From positions 992,001-1,056,000 of the forward strand of contig NZ_BAABJY010000002.1 of assembly GCF_039543545.1 (NCBI RefSeq): a stretch of DNA of 64,000 nucleotides. Reading direction: 5' to 3'. The stretch's first letter is position 1, and every line of letters starts with the position of its first letter. The position numbers were made by a program, and so were the translations under genes. This document shows, one piece after another, positions 33,992-43,835 of this stretch. Source of the DNA: Luteimonas vadosa. Its GTDB lineage: Bacteria; Pseudomonadota; Gammaproteobacteria; Xanthomonadales; Xanthomonadaceae. The notes under the pieces are model-generated. The model worked only from the letters and a program-made list of their open reading frames with translations, had not been told where the DNA came from and made no database searches.

Positions 33992-36576
33992 AGCCGACTC
34001 CGCTGCCAGGTGCCAGCCTCACCCTGTCGGCGAACGATGGCACCGCGCAGATCGCGTCCGCCCTGGATGCCGCGTGCCGCGACCTCACCCTGAGCGCGCA
34101 CGCCCGCGACCTCCTGGCGCAGGCCCGGGACGCCTTGCGCTCGGCCAGCACCGACGCCGAAACCGCGCGCCTGCGTTACCACGCACTGTTCGACGCGGTG
34201 CCCGATCCGGTCAGCATCATCGACGAGCACGGCATCGTGCTCGACCTCAACCGTGCCGGCATGGCCGCCTACCGGCGTCCGCGCTCGGAGATCATCGGCC
34301 AGCCCATCGACGTGCTCAACCCGGACCTGCCGCGGGGCCACATGGTGCCGGTGTGGGAAGCACTGGACCGGGGGGATACCTATGTCATCGAGGTCACCAA
34401 CATGCGGGCCGACGGCACCCGGTTCCCGGTGGAGGTGCATTCGGCGGGCTTCGAGCTCGACGGGCGGAAGTGCCTGGTCGCGGTCGCCCGCGACCTCAGC
34501 CGGCGGCAGGAGGCGGAGGTCCGGTACCGCGAGTTGATGGAGGTCATCGACAAGGGCATCGTCATCCAGAACGCTGCGGGCGAGTTCGTCTACGGCAACG
34601 GCGCCGCCCTGCGCATGTTCGGGATCGGCAGCGGGCAGACCCTCGCCGAGCAGATGCGCCCGGAGCATTGGCGCCCGATCCGGGAAGACGGTAGCGAAAT
34701 GCCGTGGGAGGAATACCCGGCCATGCGCGCGCTGCGGACGGGCAAGCAGATCGAGAGCACCTTGCTCGGCCTCTACCACCGCCGCCGGCACCAGCTGCTG
34801 TGGCTGTCGGTGACCGCGGTGCCGCAATACGCCGCCGGCGGGGATTCGCCTGAGCAAGTCCTCTCGCTGTTCTCCGACGTCACCGAACTCAAGCGCGACA
34901 GCGCCCTGTTCGACCGGGTCCAGGCCCTGGCCCACATCGGCGGATGGGAATGGGACTGCAGCCAGGACCAGCTCTACCTCACCGACGAGTCCGCGCGGAT
35001 CCTCGACCAGGCGCACACCGCGCTGTCGATGCAGGACATGATCGACAGCCTGCGACCGGGCGATCGCACCCGGCTGCGGGAGGCCGTGGATGCGGCTTGC
35101 GGGGGCGGGCCGGGCTTCGACCTCGACCTCCAGGGCACCCATGCCGACGGCCACGCCTTCTGGGTGCGGGTGATCGGCGAGGCGGAAACCGGCAACCCCG
35201 ACGATGCCGCCGCCGTGCGCCTGACCGGGACCCTGCAGGACATCACCGCGCTCAAGCAGGGCGAGGAAACCCTGCGCGTCCAGGCACGCACCGACCCGCT
35301 GACCGGGTTGCTGAACCGGGACGCCATCCTCGGCGAGCTCGAACAACGGCTGCAGGACAAGGCCCTCTCGCGGCTGGCCGTGCTCTACATCGACCTGGAT
35401 CGCTTCAAGCTGGTCAACGACGTGCTCGGCCACGCGGTGGGCGATGAATTGCTGGCCAGCGCGGCCTCCCGGATCAGCTCGGCCGTCGGCACCGAGGGCC
35501 TGATCGCACGCTTCGGCGGCGACGAGTTCCTCGTGGTGTGCGGCACCGACGACGACCACGACCGCCCCGAACGCATCGCCGACGCGATCCTCGCCTCGTT
35601 CGCCGAGGCCTTCCGCTTCGGCAAGGAGGAGTTCGCGATCACCACCAGCATCGGCATCGCGCGCGCGCCCGTGGACGGCGAACGGCCACAGGCCCTGATC
35701 CAGAACGCCGATGCCGCGATGTACGACAGCAAGCGCCGCATGCGCAACGGCCGCCAGTCCTTCACCCCGGCGCTCGCCCAGTCGCAGAGCGACCGCCTGC
35801 ATTTCGAGACCCAGCTCCGCCGCGCGGCCGAGAACGAGGAATTCCACCTGGTCTTCCAGCCACAGGTCGACCTGCGCCACGGCCGGATCGTCGCCGCCGA
35901 GGCGCTGATCCGCTGGCGGAACTTCCACCTGGGCGAAATGCGGCCCGACCATTTCATTGGCCAGGCCGAATCCACGGGCGACATCGTCCGGATCGGCAGC
36001 TGGGTCCTGCGCGAGGCCTGCCGCCAGATCGCCGCGTGGCGCGACGCGGGGCTGGGGATCGTCCGGGTCGCGGTCAACGTGTCGTACCGCCAGTTCCTCG
36101 GCGACGACCTGGCCAACACGGTCAAGGCCACGCTGGACCAGTTCGCGCTGCCCGGTTCGGCACTGGAGCTGGAGTTCACCGAGCGCGTGCTGATCGAGGA
36201 TGCGCCGGAAACGCTGAGGACCTTCGCCCAGTTGCGCGACCTGGGCGTGATGCTCGCCATCGACGACTTCGGCGAGGGCTACAGCGCGCTGAACTACCTG
36301 CGCCGATTGCCGATCCACGGGCTCAAGCTCAGCCAGCTGTTCGTCAGCGGCGTGCCGGGCAACCAGTCGGACGTGGCAGTCTGCCAGGCGGTGGCCGGCA
36401 TCGCGCGCAGCCTCGGACTGGGCCTGGTCGCCGAAGGCGTCGAGTCGGAGGCGCAACGGAAGTTCCTGCTCAAGCTCGGCGTGCCGATCGGCCAGGGATT
36501 CCTGTTCTCGCCCGGCCTGCCGGCCGACGAGTTCGCGCACCGCCTGCAGGCGCCGGACCATGCGTACCGGGACTGA
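33988..36576 (+). CDS. PAS-GGDEF-EAL cyclic di-GMP signalling protein
   Basis: An 862-residue cytoplasmic protein. A helical N-terminus leads to PAS domains (about 65-180, 185-300 and 310-430). GGDEF follows at 510-514 (ARFGGDEFLV) and EAL at about 600-855. The EAL metal and catalytic residues are all present: E638 in AAEALIRW, NVS, EFTE, DDFGEG, the Lys of GLKLSQ, AEGVE and GQGFLF. The RxxD inhibitory site before GGDEF is replaced by GTEG, so product inhibition is unlikely. Either or both activities may operate. Translational coupling to liuE (ATGA) is unusual and suggests that the protein is made in step with leucine catabolism. Confidence 0.92.
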   Translation: MKPTPLPGASLTLSANDGTAQIASALDAACRDLTLSAHARDLLAQARDALRSASTDAETARLRYHALFDAVPDPVSIIDEHGIVLDLNRAGMAAYRRPRSEIIGQPIDVLNPDLPRGHMVPVWEALDRGDTYVIEVTNMRADGTRFPVEVHSAGFELDGRKCLVAVARDLSRRQEAEVRYRELMEVIDKGIVIQNAAGEFVYGNGAALRMFGIGSGQTLAEQMRPEHWRPIREDGSEMPWEEYPAMRALRTGKQIESTLLGLYHRRRHQLLWLSVTAVPQYAAGGDSPEQVLSLFSDVTELKRDSALFDRVQALAHIGGWEWDCSQDQLYLTDESARILDQAHTALSMQDMIDSLRPGDRTRLREAVDAACGGGPGFDLDLQGTHADGHAFWVRVIGEAETGNPDDAAAVRLTGTLQDITALKQGEETLRVQARTDPLTGLLNRDAILGELEQRLQDKALSRLAVLYIDLDRFKLVNDVLGHAVGDELLASAASRISSAVGTEGLIARFGGDEFLVVCGTDDDHDRPERIADAILASFAEAFRFGKEEFAITTSIGIARAPVDGERPQALIQNADAAMYDSKRRMRNGRQSFTPALAQSQSDRLHFETQLRRAAENEEFHLVFQPQVDLRHGRIVAAEALIRWRNFHLGEMRPDHFIGQAESTGDIVRIGSWVLREACRQIAAWRDAGLGIVRVAVNVSYRQFLGDDLANTVKATLDQFALPGSALELEFTERVLIEDAPETLRTFAQLRDLGVMLAIDDFGEGYSALNYLRRLPIHGLKLSQLFVSGVPGNQSDVAVCQAVAGIARSLGLGLVAEGVESEAQRKFLLKLGVPIGQGFLFSPGLPADEFAHRLQAPDHAYRD

Positions 36577-37057
36577 GCCGTTCCGCATCCGCCCGATCGA
36601 GCCGCGGGACGACGCGGCCATCGCCGGCGTGATACGCACGGTGATGCCCGAGTTCGGGGCCACCGGCGAGGGCTTCGCGATCAACGACCCCGAGGTCGAC
36701 TGGATGTGCCGCGCCTACCGCGCGCCGCGCGCTGCGTACTTCGTCGTCGAGCGCGACGGCGCGGTCGCCGGGGGTGGCGGCGTGGCGCCGCTGCTGGGCG
36801 GGGACGCGGCCACCTGCGAACTGCGCAAGATGTACTTCCTGCCCGAGCTGCGCGGCCTGGGCGCGGGGCATGCGCTGATGGAGCAGTGCCTGGAGGCGGC
36901 ACGCGGATTCGGCTTCCGTCGCTGCTACCTCGAGACCCTGGCCGGCATGGATGCTGCCCGCCGGCTCTACGAGCGCAGCGGTTTCCAGCGCCTCGACGCG
37001 CCACTGGGAAGCACCGGGCACGGCGGCTGCAATGCGTGGTACGCCCGCGGGCTCTAG
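36560..37057 (+). CDS. GNAT family N-acetyltransferase
   Basis: A 165-residue acyltransferase. FRIRPIEPRDDAAIAGVIR is the N-terminal GNAT segment, ELRKMYFLPELRGLGAGHAL the acetyl-CoA-binding loop (RGLGAG), and ARRLYERSGFQRL the C-terminal motif. The substrate is unknown. Its ATG lies 17 bases inside the 3' end of the GGDEF/EAL gene, so it is the last gene of the liuCDE transcription unit. A -10 box for the next gene follows. Confidence 0.88.
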   Translation: MRTGTEPFRIRPIEPRDDAAIAGVIRTVMPEFGATGEGFAINDPEVDWMCRAYRAPRAAYFVVERDGAVAGGGGVAPLLGGDAATCELRKMYFLPELRGLGAGHALMEQCLEAARGFGFRRCYLETLAGMDAARRLYERSGFQRLDAPLGSTGHGGCNAWYARGL

Positions 37058-37114
37058 CGGGGCACGCCTGGGCGGACGCGGGTCGCCGGGTCGCGGTCGA
37101 TGGCGCGGCTGCAC

Positions 37115-37120
37115 TAAAAT
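37115..37120 (+). promoter_or_regulatory. Candidate -10 box of the SDR gene
   Basis: TAAAAT about 28 bases before ATG 37148, with AGGAA as ribosome-binding site. Confidence 0.4.
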
Positions 37121-37147
37121 GGCGGTTTTCCGCCCGCAGGAATCCCC

Positions 37148-37918
37148 ATGCAACTCGATCAAGTCCGCGCCATCGTCACCGGCGGCGTCTCCGGCCTCGG
37201 CCTGGCGGTGGCCAACCACTTGGTCGCCAAGGGCGGCAAGGTCGCCTTGTTCGACGTCAACGACGACAAGGGCGCCGATGCCGTCGCCTCCCTGGGCGAA
37301 GGCAAGGCCCGCTACTTCAGCACCGACGTGACCGACGAGGACGGCGTCGTCGCCAACGTCGCGGTGGCCCGGGACTTCCTTGGCGGACTGAACGTGGCGG
37401 TCAATTGCGCGGGCATCCTCGGCGCGGGACGGGTGCTCGGCCGCGAGGCGCCGATGCCGCTGAAGAACTTCACCGCGACGGTGATGGTCAACCTGGTCGG
37501 CAGCTTCAACGTCGCCAAGGCCGCCGCCGACGCGATGCAGCACAACGACGCAGGCGAGGACGGCGAGCGCGGCGTGATCATCAACACCGCCTCGGTCGCC
37601 GCCTACGAGGGACAGATCGGCCAGGCCGCCTACTCGGCTTCCAAGGGCGGCGTGGTCGGCATGACCTTGCCGATGGCGCGCGAGCTGGCCCGCGTCGGCA
37701 TCCGCGTCAACACCATCGCACCGGGCATTTTCTGGACCCCGATGGTCGACGGCATGCCCGAGGACGTGCAGAAGTCCCTGTCGGCGTCGATTCCCTTCCC
37801 GTCCCGCCTCGGCCAGCCAACGGAATTCGCCGACCTGGTCGCCTACCTCATCGGCAGCCGCTACCTCAATGGCGAAACCATCCGCCTCGACGGCGCGGTC
37901 CGCCTGGCGCCCAGGTAG
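37148..37918 (+). CDS. Short-chain dehydrogenase, HSD10-like 3-hydroxy-2-methylbutyryl-CoA dehydrogenase
   Basis: A 256-residue classical SDR. T11GGVSGLG is the NAD loop, NCAG follows, and Y162-x-x-x-K166 is in AYSASK. The long insert MPLKNFTATVMVNLVGSFNVAK and the ending NGETIRLDGAVRLAPR are typical of type II 3-hydroxyacyl-CoA dehydrogenases (HSD17B10). These oxidise 3-hydroxy-2-methylbutyryl-CoA to 2-methylacetoacetyl-CoA in isoleucine breakdown, and the thiolase at 22361 could take the next step. The role is inferred from similarity and context. Confidence 0.88.
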   Translation: MQLDQVRAIVTGGVSGLGLAVANHLVAKGGKVALFDVNDDKGADAVASLGEGKARYFSTDVTDEDGVVANVAVARDFLGGLNVAVNCAGILGAGRVLGREAPMPLKNFTATVMVNLVGSFNVAKAAADAMQHNDAGEDGERGVIINTASVAAYEGQIGQAAYSASKGGVVGMTLPMARELARVGIRVNTIAPGIFWTPMVDGMPEDVQKSLSASIPFPSRLGQPTEFADLVAYLIGSRYLNGETIRLDGAVRLAPR

Positions 37919-38014
37919 GCGCACGGCCCCCGCACTCTCCACCGCTGGCACGCGCGCCCGGCCCGCCGGCCTCGCAAGCGGCCGCATCCTGCACCCACCC
38001 GTATCGAGCCATCC

Positions 38015-38581
38015 ATGAAAGCCAGCGAGACCAAGAAGGGCAACGTCATCGAGCACAACGGCACCGTCTACCAGGTGCGCGACATCGAACGCAGCTCCCC
38101 GCAGGGCCGCGGCGGCAACGTCAAGTTCCGCTTCACCCTGTATTCCGTGCCCGGCGGCAGCAAGTACGACTTGAGCGTCAGCGCCGACGACGAGCTCAGG
38201 GAAGTCGAGCTTTCGCGGCGCGCCGCGACGTTCTCCTACAAGGATGGCGACGCGTTCGTGTTCCTGGACGACGAGGACTACACACCTTATGCGCTCGGTG
38301 CCGATGTCGTCGGCGAGGACGCCGGCTACATCACCGAGTCGCTGTCGGATTGCTACGTCCAGCTCATCGACGACCAGCCCGTGGCCCTGCAGCTGCCGCA
38401 AAGCGTGCAGCTGGAAGTCGTGGAGACGCCGCCGGAACTCAAGGGCGGCACCGCGACCAAGCGGCCCAAGCCAGCCAGGCTCAGCACCGGCGTCGAGATC
38501 CAGGTCCCGGAGTACATCGGCAACGGCGAGCGGGTCTGGGTCAACACCACGACCGGGGAATTCGCGGGCCGCGCCAACTAG
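38015..38581 (+). CDS. efpL: Elongation factor P-like protein EfpL (YeiP)
   Basis: A 188-residue three-domain EF-P paralogue. MKASETKKGNVIEHNGTVYQV is the KOW-like domain I, with the tip loop SSPQGRGG (27-34) carrying R32 in place of the modified Lys of EF-P. This matches EfpL of other gammaproteobacteria. The C-terminal OB domain has LSTGVEIQVPEYIGNGERVWVNT. EfpL binds the ribosomal E site and relieves stalling at polyproline and related motifs. It is a single gene with a stem-loop after it. Confidence 0.92.
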   Translation: MKASETKKGNVIEHNGTVYQVRDIERSSPQGRGGNVKFRFTLYSVPGGSKYDLSVSADDELREVELSRRAATFSYKDGDAFVFLDDEDYTPYALGADVVGEDAGYITESLSDCYVQLIDDQPVALQLPQSVQLEVVETPPELKGGTATKRPKPARLSTGVEIQVPEYIGNGERVWVNTTTGEFAGRAN

Positions 38582-38603
38582 GCGGCAGGCGCTCGCCACT
38601 GAC

Positions 38604-38633
38604 CAAGCGAGCCGGCCGGGCCGGGCTCGCTTG
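38604..38633. terminator. Stem-loop between the convergent efpL and D2HGDH genes
   Basis: caagcgagcc pairs with ggctcgcttg (10 bp) around a GC-rich loop that can extend the stem. It has no long T-tract; placed between convergent genes, it may terminate both. Confidence 0.55.
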
Positions 38634-38659
38634 CCACGACCCACGCCATCGCGCGGCAC

Positions 38660-40051
<1,392 letters not shown>

Positions 40052-40229
40052 GGCGGCCAGCCGAATCGGGGACCCCAGCGTGCCAGCCGCCCATGCCAGC
40101 GTCCAGCACCGCCGACGCGACCGCACTGCACCTGGCGCGTGGTGCACGCAGGCGGCGACCGCGCGCCGCGCGCGCATTAACACCCGACCGGCCTTCTGGC
40201 ACACTGGCCCGCCGCGACGCGGCACCTGC

Positions 40230-41465
40230 ATGCAGAAGACCTCCTACCCTCGGCAGGACATCCGGGTCCTGCTGCTCGAAGGCATCAGCGAGAGCGCGGT
40301 GCAGACCTTCCGCGCGGCCGGCTACACCCAGGTGGAGGTCCATCCCAAGTCGCTGCCTGAGGACGAGCTCAAGGCCCGCATCGCCGACGTCCACATCGTC
40401 GGCATCCGTTCGCGCACGCAACTCACGGCCGAAGTGCTCGCCGAGGCACGCCGGCTGATGGCGGTGGGCTGTTTCTGCATCGGCACCAACCAGGTCGACC
40501 TCGACGCCGCCGAGCTGGCCGGCATCCCGGCGTTCAACGCGCCCTACTCCAACACCCGCAGCGTCGCCGAGCTGGTGCTGGCCGAAGCGATCATGCTGTT
40601 GCGCGGCATCCCGCAGAAAAGCGCGCAGTGCCATCGTGGCGGCTGGTCGAAATCGGCCGAGGGCAGCCACGAGGCGCGCGGCAAGACCATCGGCATCGTC
40701 GGCTACGGCCATATCGGCACCCAGGTCGGCGTGCTGGCCGAGTCGCTGGGCATGCAGGTGCTGTTCCACGACATCGAGGCGAAGCTGTCGCTGGGCAATG
40801 CGCGTGCGGCCGCCGACCTCGCCGACCTGCTGGCGCGCTCGGACGTGGTGACCCTGCACGTGCCGGAGACGCCCGCGACGCGGATGATGATCGGCGAGCA
40901 GCAGATCGCCGCGATGAAGCCCGGCGTCCACTTGATCAATGCCTCGCGCGGCAGCGTCGTCGACATCGATGCGCTCGCCGCCGCGCTGCAGTCGGGCCAT
41001 GTCGCGGGGGCCGCGGTCGACGTGTTCCCGGTCGAGCCCAAGGGCAACGGCGAGAGCCTCGACTCCCCGCTGGTGGGCCTGGACAACGTCATCCTCACCC
41101 CCCACGTCGGCGGCAGCACCCTGGAAGCGCAGGACAACATCGGCATCGAGGTCGCGGCCAAGCTGGTGCGTTACAGCGACAACGGCAGCACGCTCTCGGC
41201 GGTCAACTTCCCCGAGGTCACGCTGCCCGAGCACGAGGGCAGCCATCGCCTGCTGCACATCCACCGCAACGTGCCCGGCGTGCTGTCGCGGATCAACGAG
41301 GTGTTCTCGCAACAGGGCATCAACATCGACGGCCAGTTCCTGCGCACGGACGCCAAGGTGGGTTACGTGGTGATCGACGTCAGCACCGGCGACACGGAGG
41401 CCGGCAAATTGCGCGCGGCGCTGATGGACGTGCCGGGCACGCTGCGGACGCGGGTGCTGTACTGA
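40230..41465 (+). CDS. serA: D-3-phosphoglycerate dehydrogenase
   Basis: A 411-residue enzyme, nearly the E. coli length (410). GYGHIGTQVG is the NAD loop and VGCFCIGTNQVDL the substrate segment. NASRGSVVD carries the catalytic Arg and LTPHVGGST the catalytic His. The C-terminal ACT domain (HIHRNVPGVLSRINEVF) senses serine. It oxidises 3-phosphoglycerate in serine synthesis. The ATG at 40230 matches the enzyme's N-terminus; the upstream frame is spurious. The 178-base divergent region with the D2HGDH gene may hold shared control. Confidence 0.96.
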   Translation: MQKTSYPRQDIRVLLLEGISESAVQTFRAAGYTQVEVHPKSLPEDELKARIADVHIVGIRSRTQLTAEVLAEARRLMAVGCFCIGTNQVDLDAAELAGIPAFNAPYSNTRSVAELVLAEAIMLLRGIPQKSAQCHRGGWSKSAEGSHEARGKTIGIVGYGHIGTQVGVLAESLGMQVLFHDIEAKLSLGNARAAADLADLLARSDVVTLHVPETPATRMMIGEQQIAAMKPGVHLINASRGSVVDIDALAAALQSGHVAGAAVDVFPVEPKGNGESLDSPLVGLDNVILTPHVGGSTLEAQDNIGIEVAAKLVRYSDNGSTLSAVNFPEVTLPEHEGSHRLLHIHRNVPGVLSRINEVFSQQGINIDGQFLRTDAKVGYVVIDVSTGDTEAGKLRAALMDVPGTLRTRVLY

Positions 41466-41545
41466 TCCGGCGCTGGGGCCGCCCCGTCCCTGGAATGCAT
41501 TCGCCGTGGACCGCCCGACAGGCCAACGCGTGCGGTATTGCGAAC

Positions 41546-42106
41546 CTAGTCCCGGACCGCCAGCCACTTCCCGGCCATGCGCCGCACCGACGGGTCGGCG
41601 CTGGCATCCGCCGCGACGTCCGCGATCCCGCGCCACGCCAGCGCATGCGACTCCTCGCCGACCACGAAGTCCTCGTCCTCCGCGGCGCGCACCACGTAAC
41701 GCACGTCGTAGTGCCAGTGGGCGGGGACGCCGGCGTACTCCGGGATCCGGTGGCGATCCAGGTCGAAGATGCTGGGCAGGACCTGCAGGCCCGCCAATCC
41801 CGTTTCCTCCCCGGCCTCGCGCAACGCGGCGCGCGCGAGGTCCCGGTCGCCGTCCGCGTGTCCGCCCGGTTGCAGCCAGAGGCCGAGCTTGCGGTGGTGC
41901 GTGAGCAGGGTCCGCGTCCCGCCGCGATCGACCAGCCAGGCAGAGGCGGTGAAGTGGCCCTCGAGCCGATCGCGCCGGAAGGGGTCGGCCGCCATCGCCG
42001 CGCCGCCGGTGCGCAGCAAGGCGAGGAACAGCGACGCCGTTCGTGACTCCGCGGGCCACCGCGACCGGTAGTCCTGGACCTGCGTGGCGAGTGGCGTCAC
42101 TCCCAT
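41546..42106 (-). CDS. Nudix hydrolase
   Basis: The Nudix box reads GGHADGDRDLARAALREAGE followed by ETGL. The REAGEE metal-binding core is intact, but the Glu usually found after Gx5 is Arg. The core is followed by a WHYDVRYVV strand. The protein is probably a cytoplasmic NUDIX phosphohydrolase of unknown nucleotide or CoA substrate. The start is uncertain: ATGs at 42130, 42115 and 42106 are in frame, and GGAGG stands 8 bases before an in-frame GTG at 42100. ATG 42106 is used here (186 residues). Confidence 0.83.
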   Translation of the reverse strand: MGVTPLATQVQDYRSRWPAESRTASLFLALLRTGGAAMAADPFRRDRLEGHFTASAWLVDRGGTRTLLTHHRKLGLWLQPGGHADGDRDLARAALREAGEETGLAGLQVLPSIFDLDRHRIPEYAGVPAHWHYDVRYVVRAAEDEDFVVGEESHALAWRGIADVAADASADPSVRRMAGKWLAVRD

Positions 42107-42290
42107 GTCCTCCATGCTGCAGCACAACATCCGCCGGCGGGCCGACAGGGTAACGGATGCGCGCGTTCACAACGCTTGTGCCGGCCTGCCCGCTTTGGCA
42201 TGGTGTCGGCTGCCGTGGCGGCCGCTCCGGCACCATCCGTCATCCAAGCCGCGGCCACGGGCCAGGCGACACACGCTAGGGGAATCGCGA

Positions 42291-43772
42291 ATGTCCAAGG
42301 GCCTATTCATCATCAAGCCGGTCGAGCCGCAGCCGCACGTCGACGCGGGCGAACCGGTCGAGGGATCGATCGAGGGCGAAGCCGGCCTGCGTCGCGTCCT
42401 CACCGCCCGACACCTCGTCCTGCTCGGCATCGGCGCGATCATCGGCGCCGGCATCTTCGTGATCTCGGGAACCGCGGCCGCCAACCACGCCGGCCCGGCG
42501 ATCATGATCAGCTTCGTGCTGGCGGGCCTTGCCTGCGCCTTCGCCGGCCTGTGCTATGCGGAATTCGCGGCGATGATCCCGGTGTCCGGCAGCGCCTACA
42601 GCTACACCTACGCCACCCTCGGCGAAGCGGTGGCCTGGTTCGTCGGCTGGAGCCTGGTGCTCGAATACCTGTTCGCCGCCTCCGCGGTCGCGGTCGGCTG
42701 GTCCGGTTACGCCAGCGGATTGCTCGGCACCTTCGGCATCCAGTTGCCCGAGGCGCTGGCGGCCGCGCCCCTGGCCTATTCCGATGGCCAGATCGTGCGC
42801 ACGGGCGGATTGATCAACCTGCCTGCGGTACTCATCGCGATGGCGGTGGCCTGGCTGTGCTACGTCGGCATCCGCCAGTCCGCGACGGCCAACGCGATCA
42901 TCGTCGCGGTGAAGGTCATCGTGATCCTGATGTTCATCGGCTTCGGCCTGCAGCACGTCGACCCGGCCAACTGGCAGCCGCTGATCCCGCCCAACGAGGG
43001 CGGCGACCGCTTCGGCGTGATGGGCGTGCTGCGCGGCGCGTCGATCGTGTTCTTCGCCTACATCGGCTTCGACGCGGTCTCCACCGCGGCGCAGGAAGCC
43101 AAGAACCCGCAACGCGACATGCCGATCGGCATCATCGGCTCGCTGGTGGTCTGCACCATCCTGTACATCATCGTCTCGGCGGTGATGACCGGCATGATCC
43201 CGTACGCCCAGCTCAACACCGCCGAACCGGTCGCCACCGCGCTCGGCCCGTACCCCGACCTGCTGTGGCTCAAGACCATCGTGCAGATCGGCGCGGTCGC
43301 CGGCCTGTCCTCGGTGATCCTGGTGCTGATGATGGGCCTGCCGCGGATCCTGTACGCGATGGCGCGCGACGGCCTGCTGTTCAAGTCGCTGGGCGACGTG
43401 CACTCGAAGTTCCGCACGCCGCACAAGGCGACCATCGTCGTCGGCGTCCTGGCCAGCATCATCGCGGCGCTGTTTCCGCTGGGCATCCTCGGCGACCTGG
43501 TCTCGATGGGCACCCTGCTCGCCTTCGCCACCGTCTGCATCGGCGTGCTGGTGCTGCGCTATACGCGACCGGACCTGGTGCGCCCGTTCAAGGTGCCGTT
43601 CGCTCCCGTGATCTGCACGCTTGGCGCGCTGTCGTGCCTGTCGCTGGTGGTGTTCACCGTGGTCCAGAACCCCACCAACCTGGCGCTGATCATCGGCTGG
43701 ACGCTGTTCGGATTCACGATCTACTTCCTGTACGGCTACCGCCACAGCAAGTTGCGCAAGCAGCAGGGCTGA
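42291..43772 (+). CDS. Amino acid permease, APC/CAT family
   Basis: A 493-residue membrane protein with about 12 transmembrane helices. The first helix holds the substrate-backbone motif GIGAIIGAGIFVISG. CYAEFAAMIPVSGSAYSYTY and FFAYIGFDAVSTAAQEAKNPQRDMP are CAT-subfamily signatures. It is probably a cationic or branched-chain amino acid importer in the inner membrane. AGGGGA precedes ATG 42291. A stem-loop separates it from a second APC transporter, so the two may be partly co-transcribed. Confidence 0.9.
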   Translation: MSKGLFIIKPVEPQPHVDAGEPVEGSIEGEAGLRRVLTARHLVLLGIGAIIGAGIFVISGTAAANHAGPAIMISFVLAGLACAFAGLCYAEFAAMIPVSGSAYSYTYATLGEAVAWFVGWSLVLEYLFAASAVAVGWSGYASGLLGTFGIQLPEALAAAPLAYSDGQIVRTGGLINLPAVLIAMAVAWLCYVGIRQSATANAIIVAVKVIVILMFIGFGLQHVDPANWQPLIPPNEGGDRFGVMGVLRGASIVFFAYIGFDAVSTAAQEAKNPQRDMPIGIIGSLVVCTILYIIVSAVMTGMIPYAQLNTAEPVATALGPYPDLLWLKTIVQIGAVAGLSSVILVLMMGLPRILYAMARDGLLFKSLGDVHSKFRTPHKATIVVGVLASIIAALFPLGILGDLVSMGTLLAFATVCIGVLVLRYTRPDLVRPFKVPFAPVICTLGALSCLSLVVFTVVQNPTNLALIIGWTLFGFTIYFLYGYRHSKLRKQQG

Positions 43773-43778
43773 GACTTC

Positions 43779-43802
43779 GACGGCCTGCCACAGCAGGCCG
43801 TC
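43779..43802 (+). terminator. Stem-loop between two APC transporter genes
   Basis: gacggcctgc-caca-gcaggccgtc, a 10-bp stem with a 4-base loop, followed by tctccatcc. It is a weak terminator or mRNA-stabilising hairpin. Confidence 0.6.
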
Positions 43803-43835
43803 TCTCCATCCAATCCACGCAACCCAGGCTTCCCG

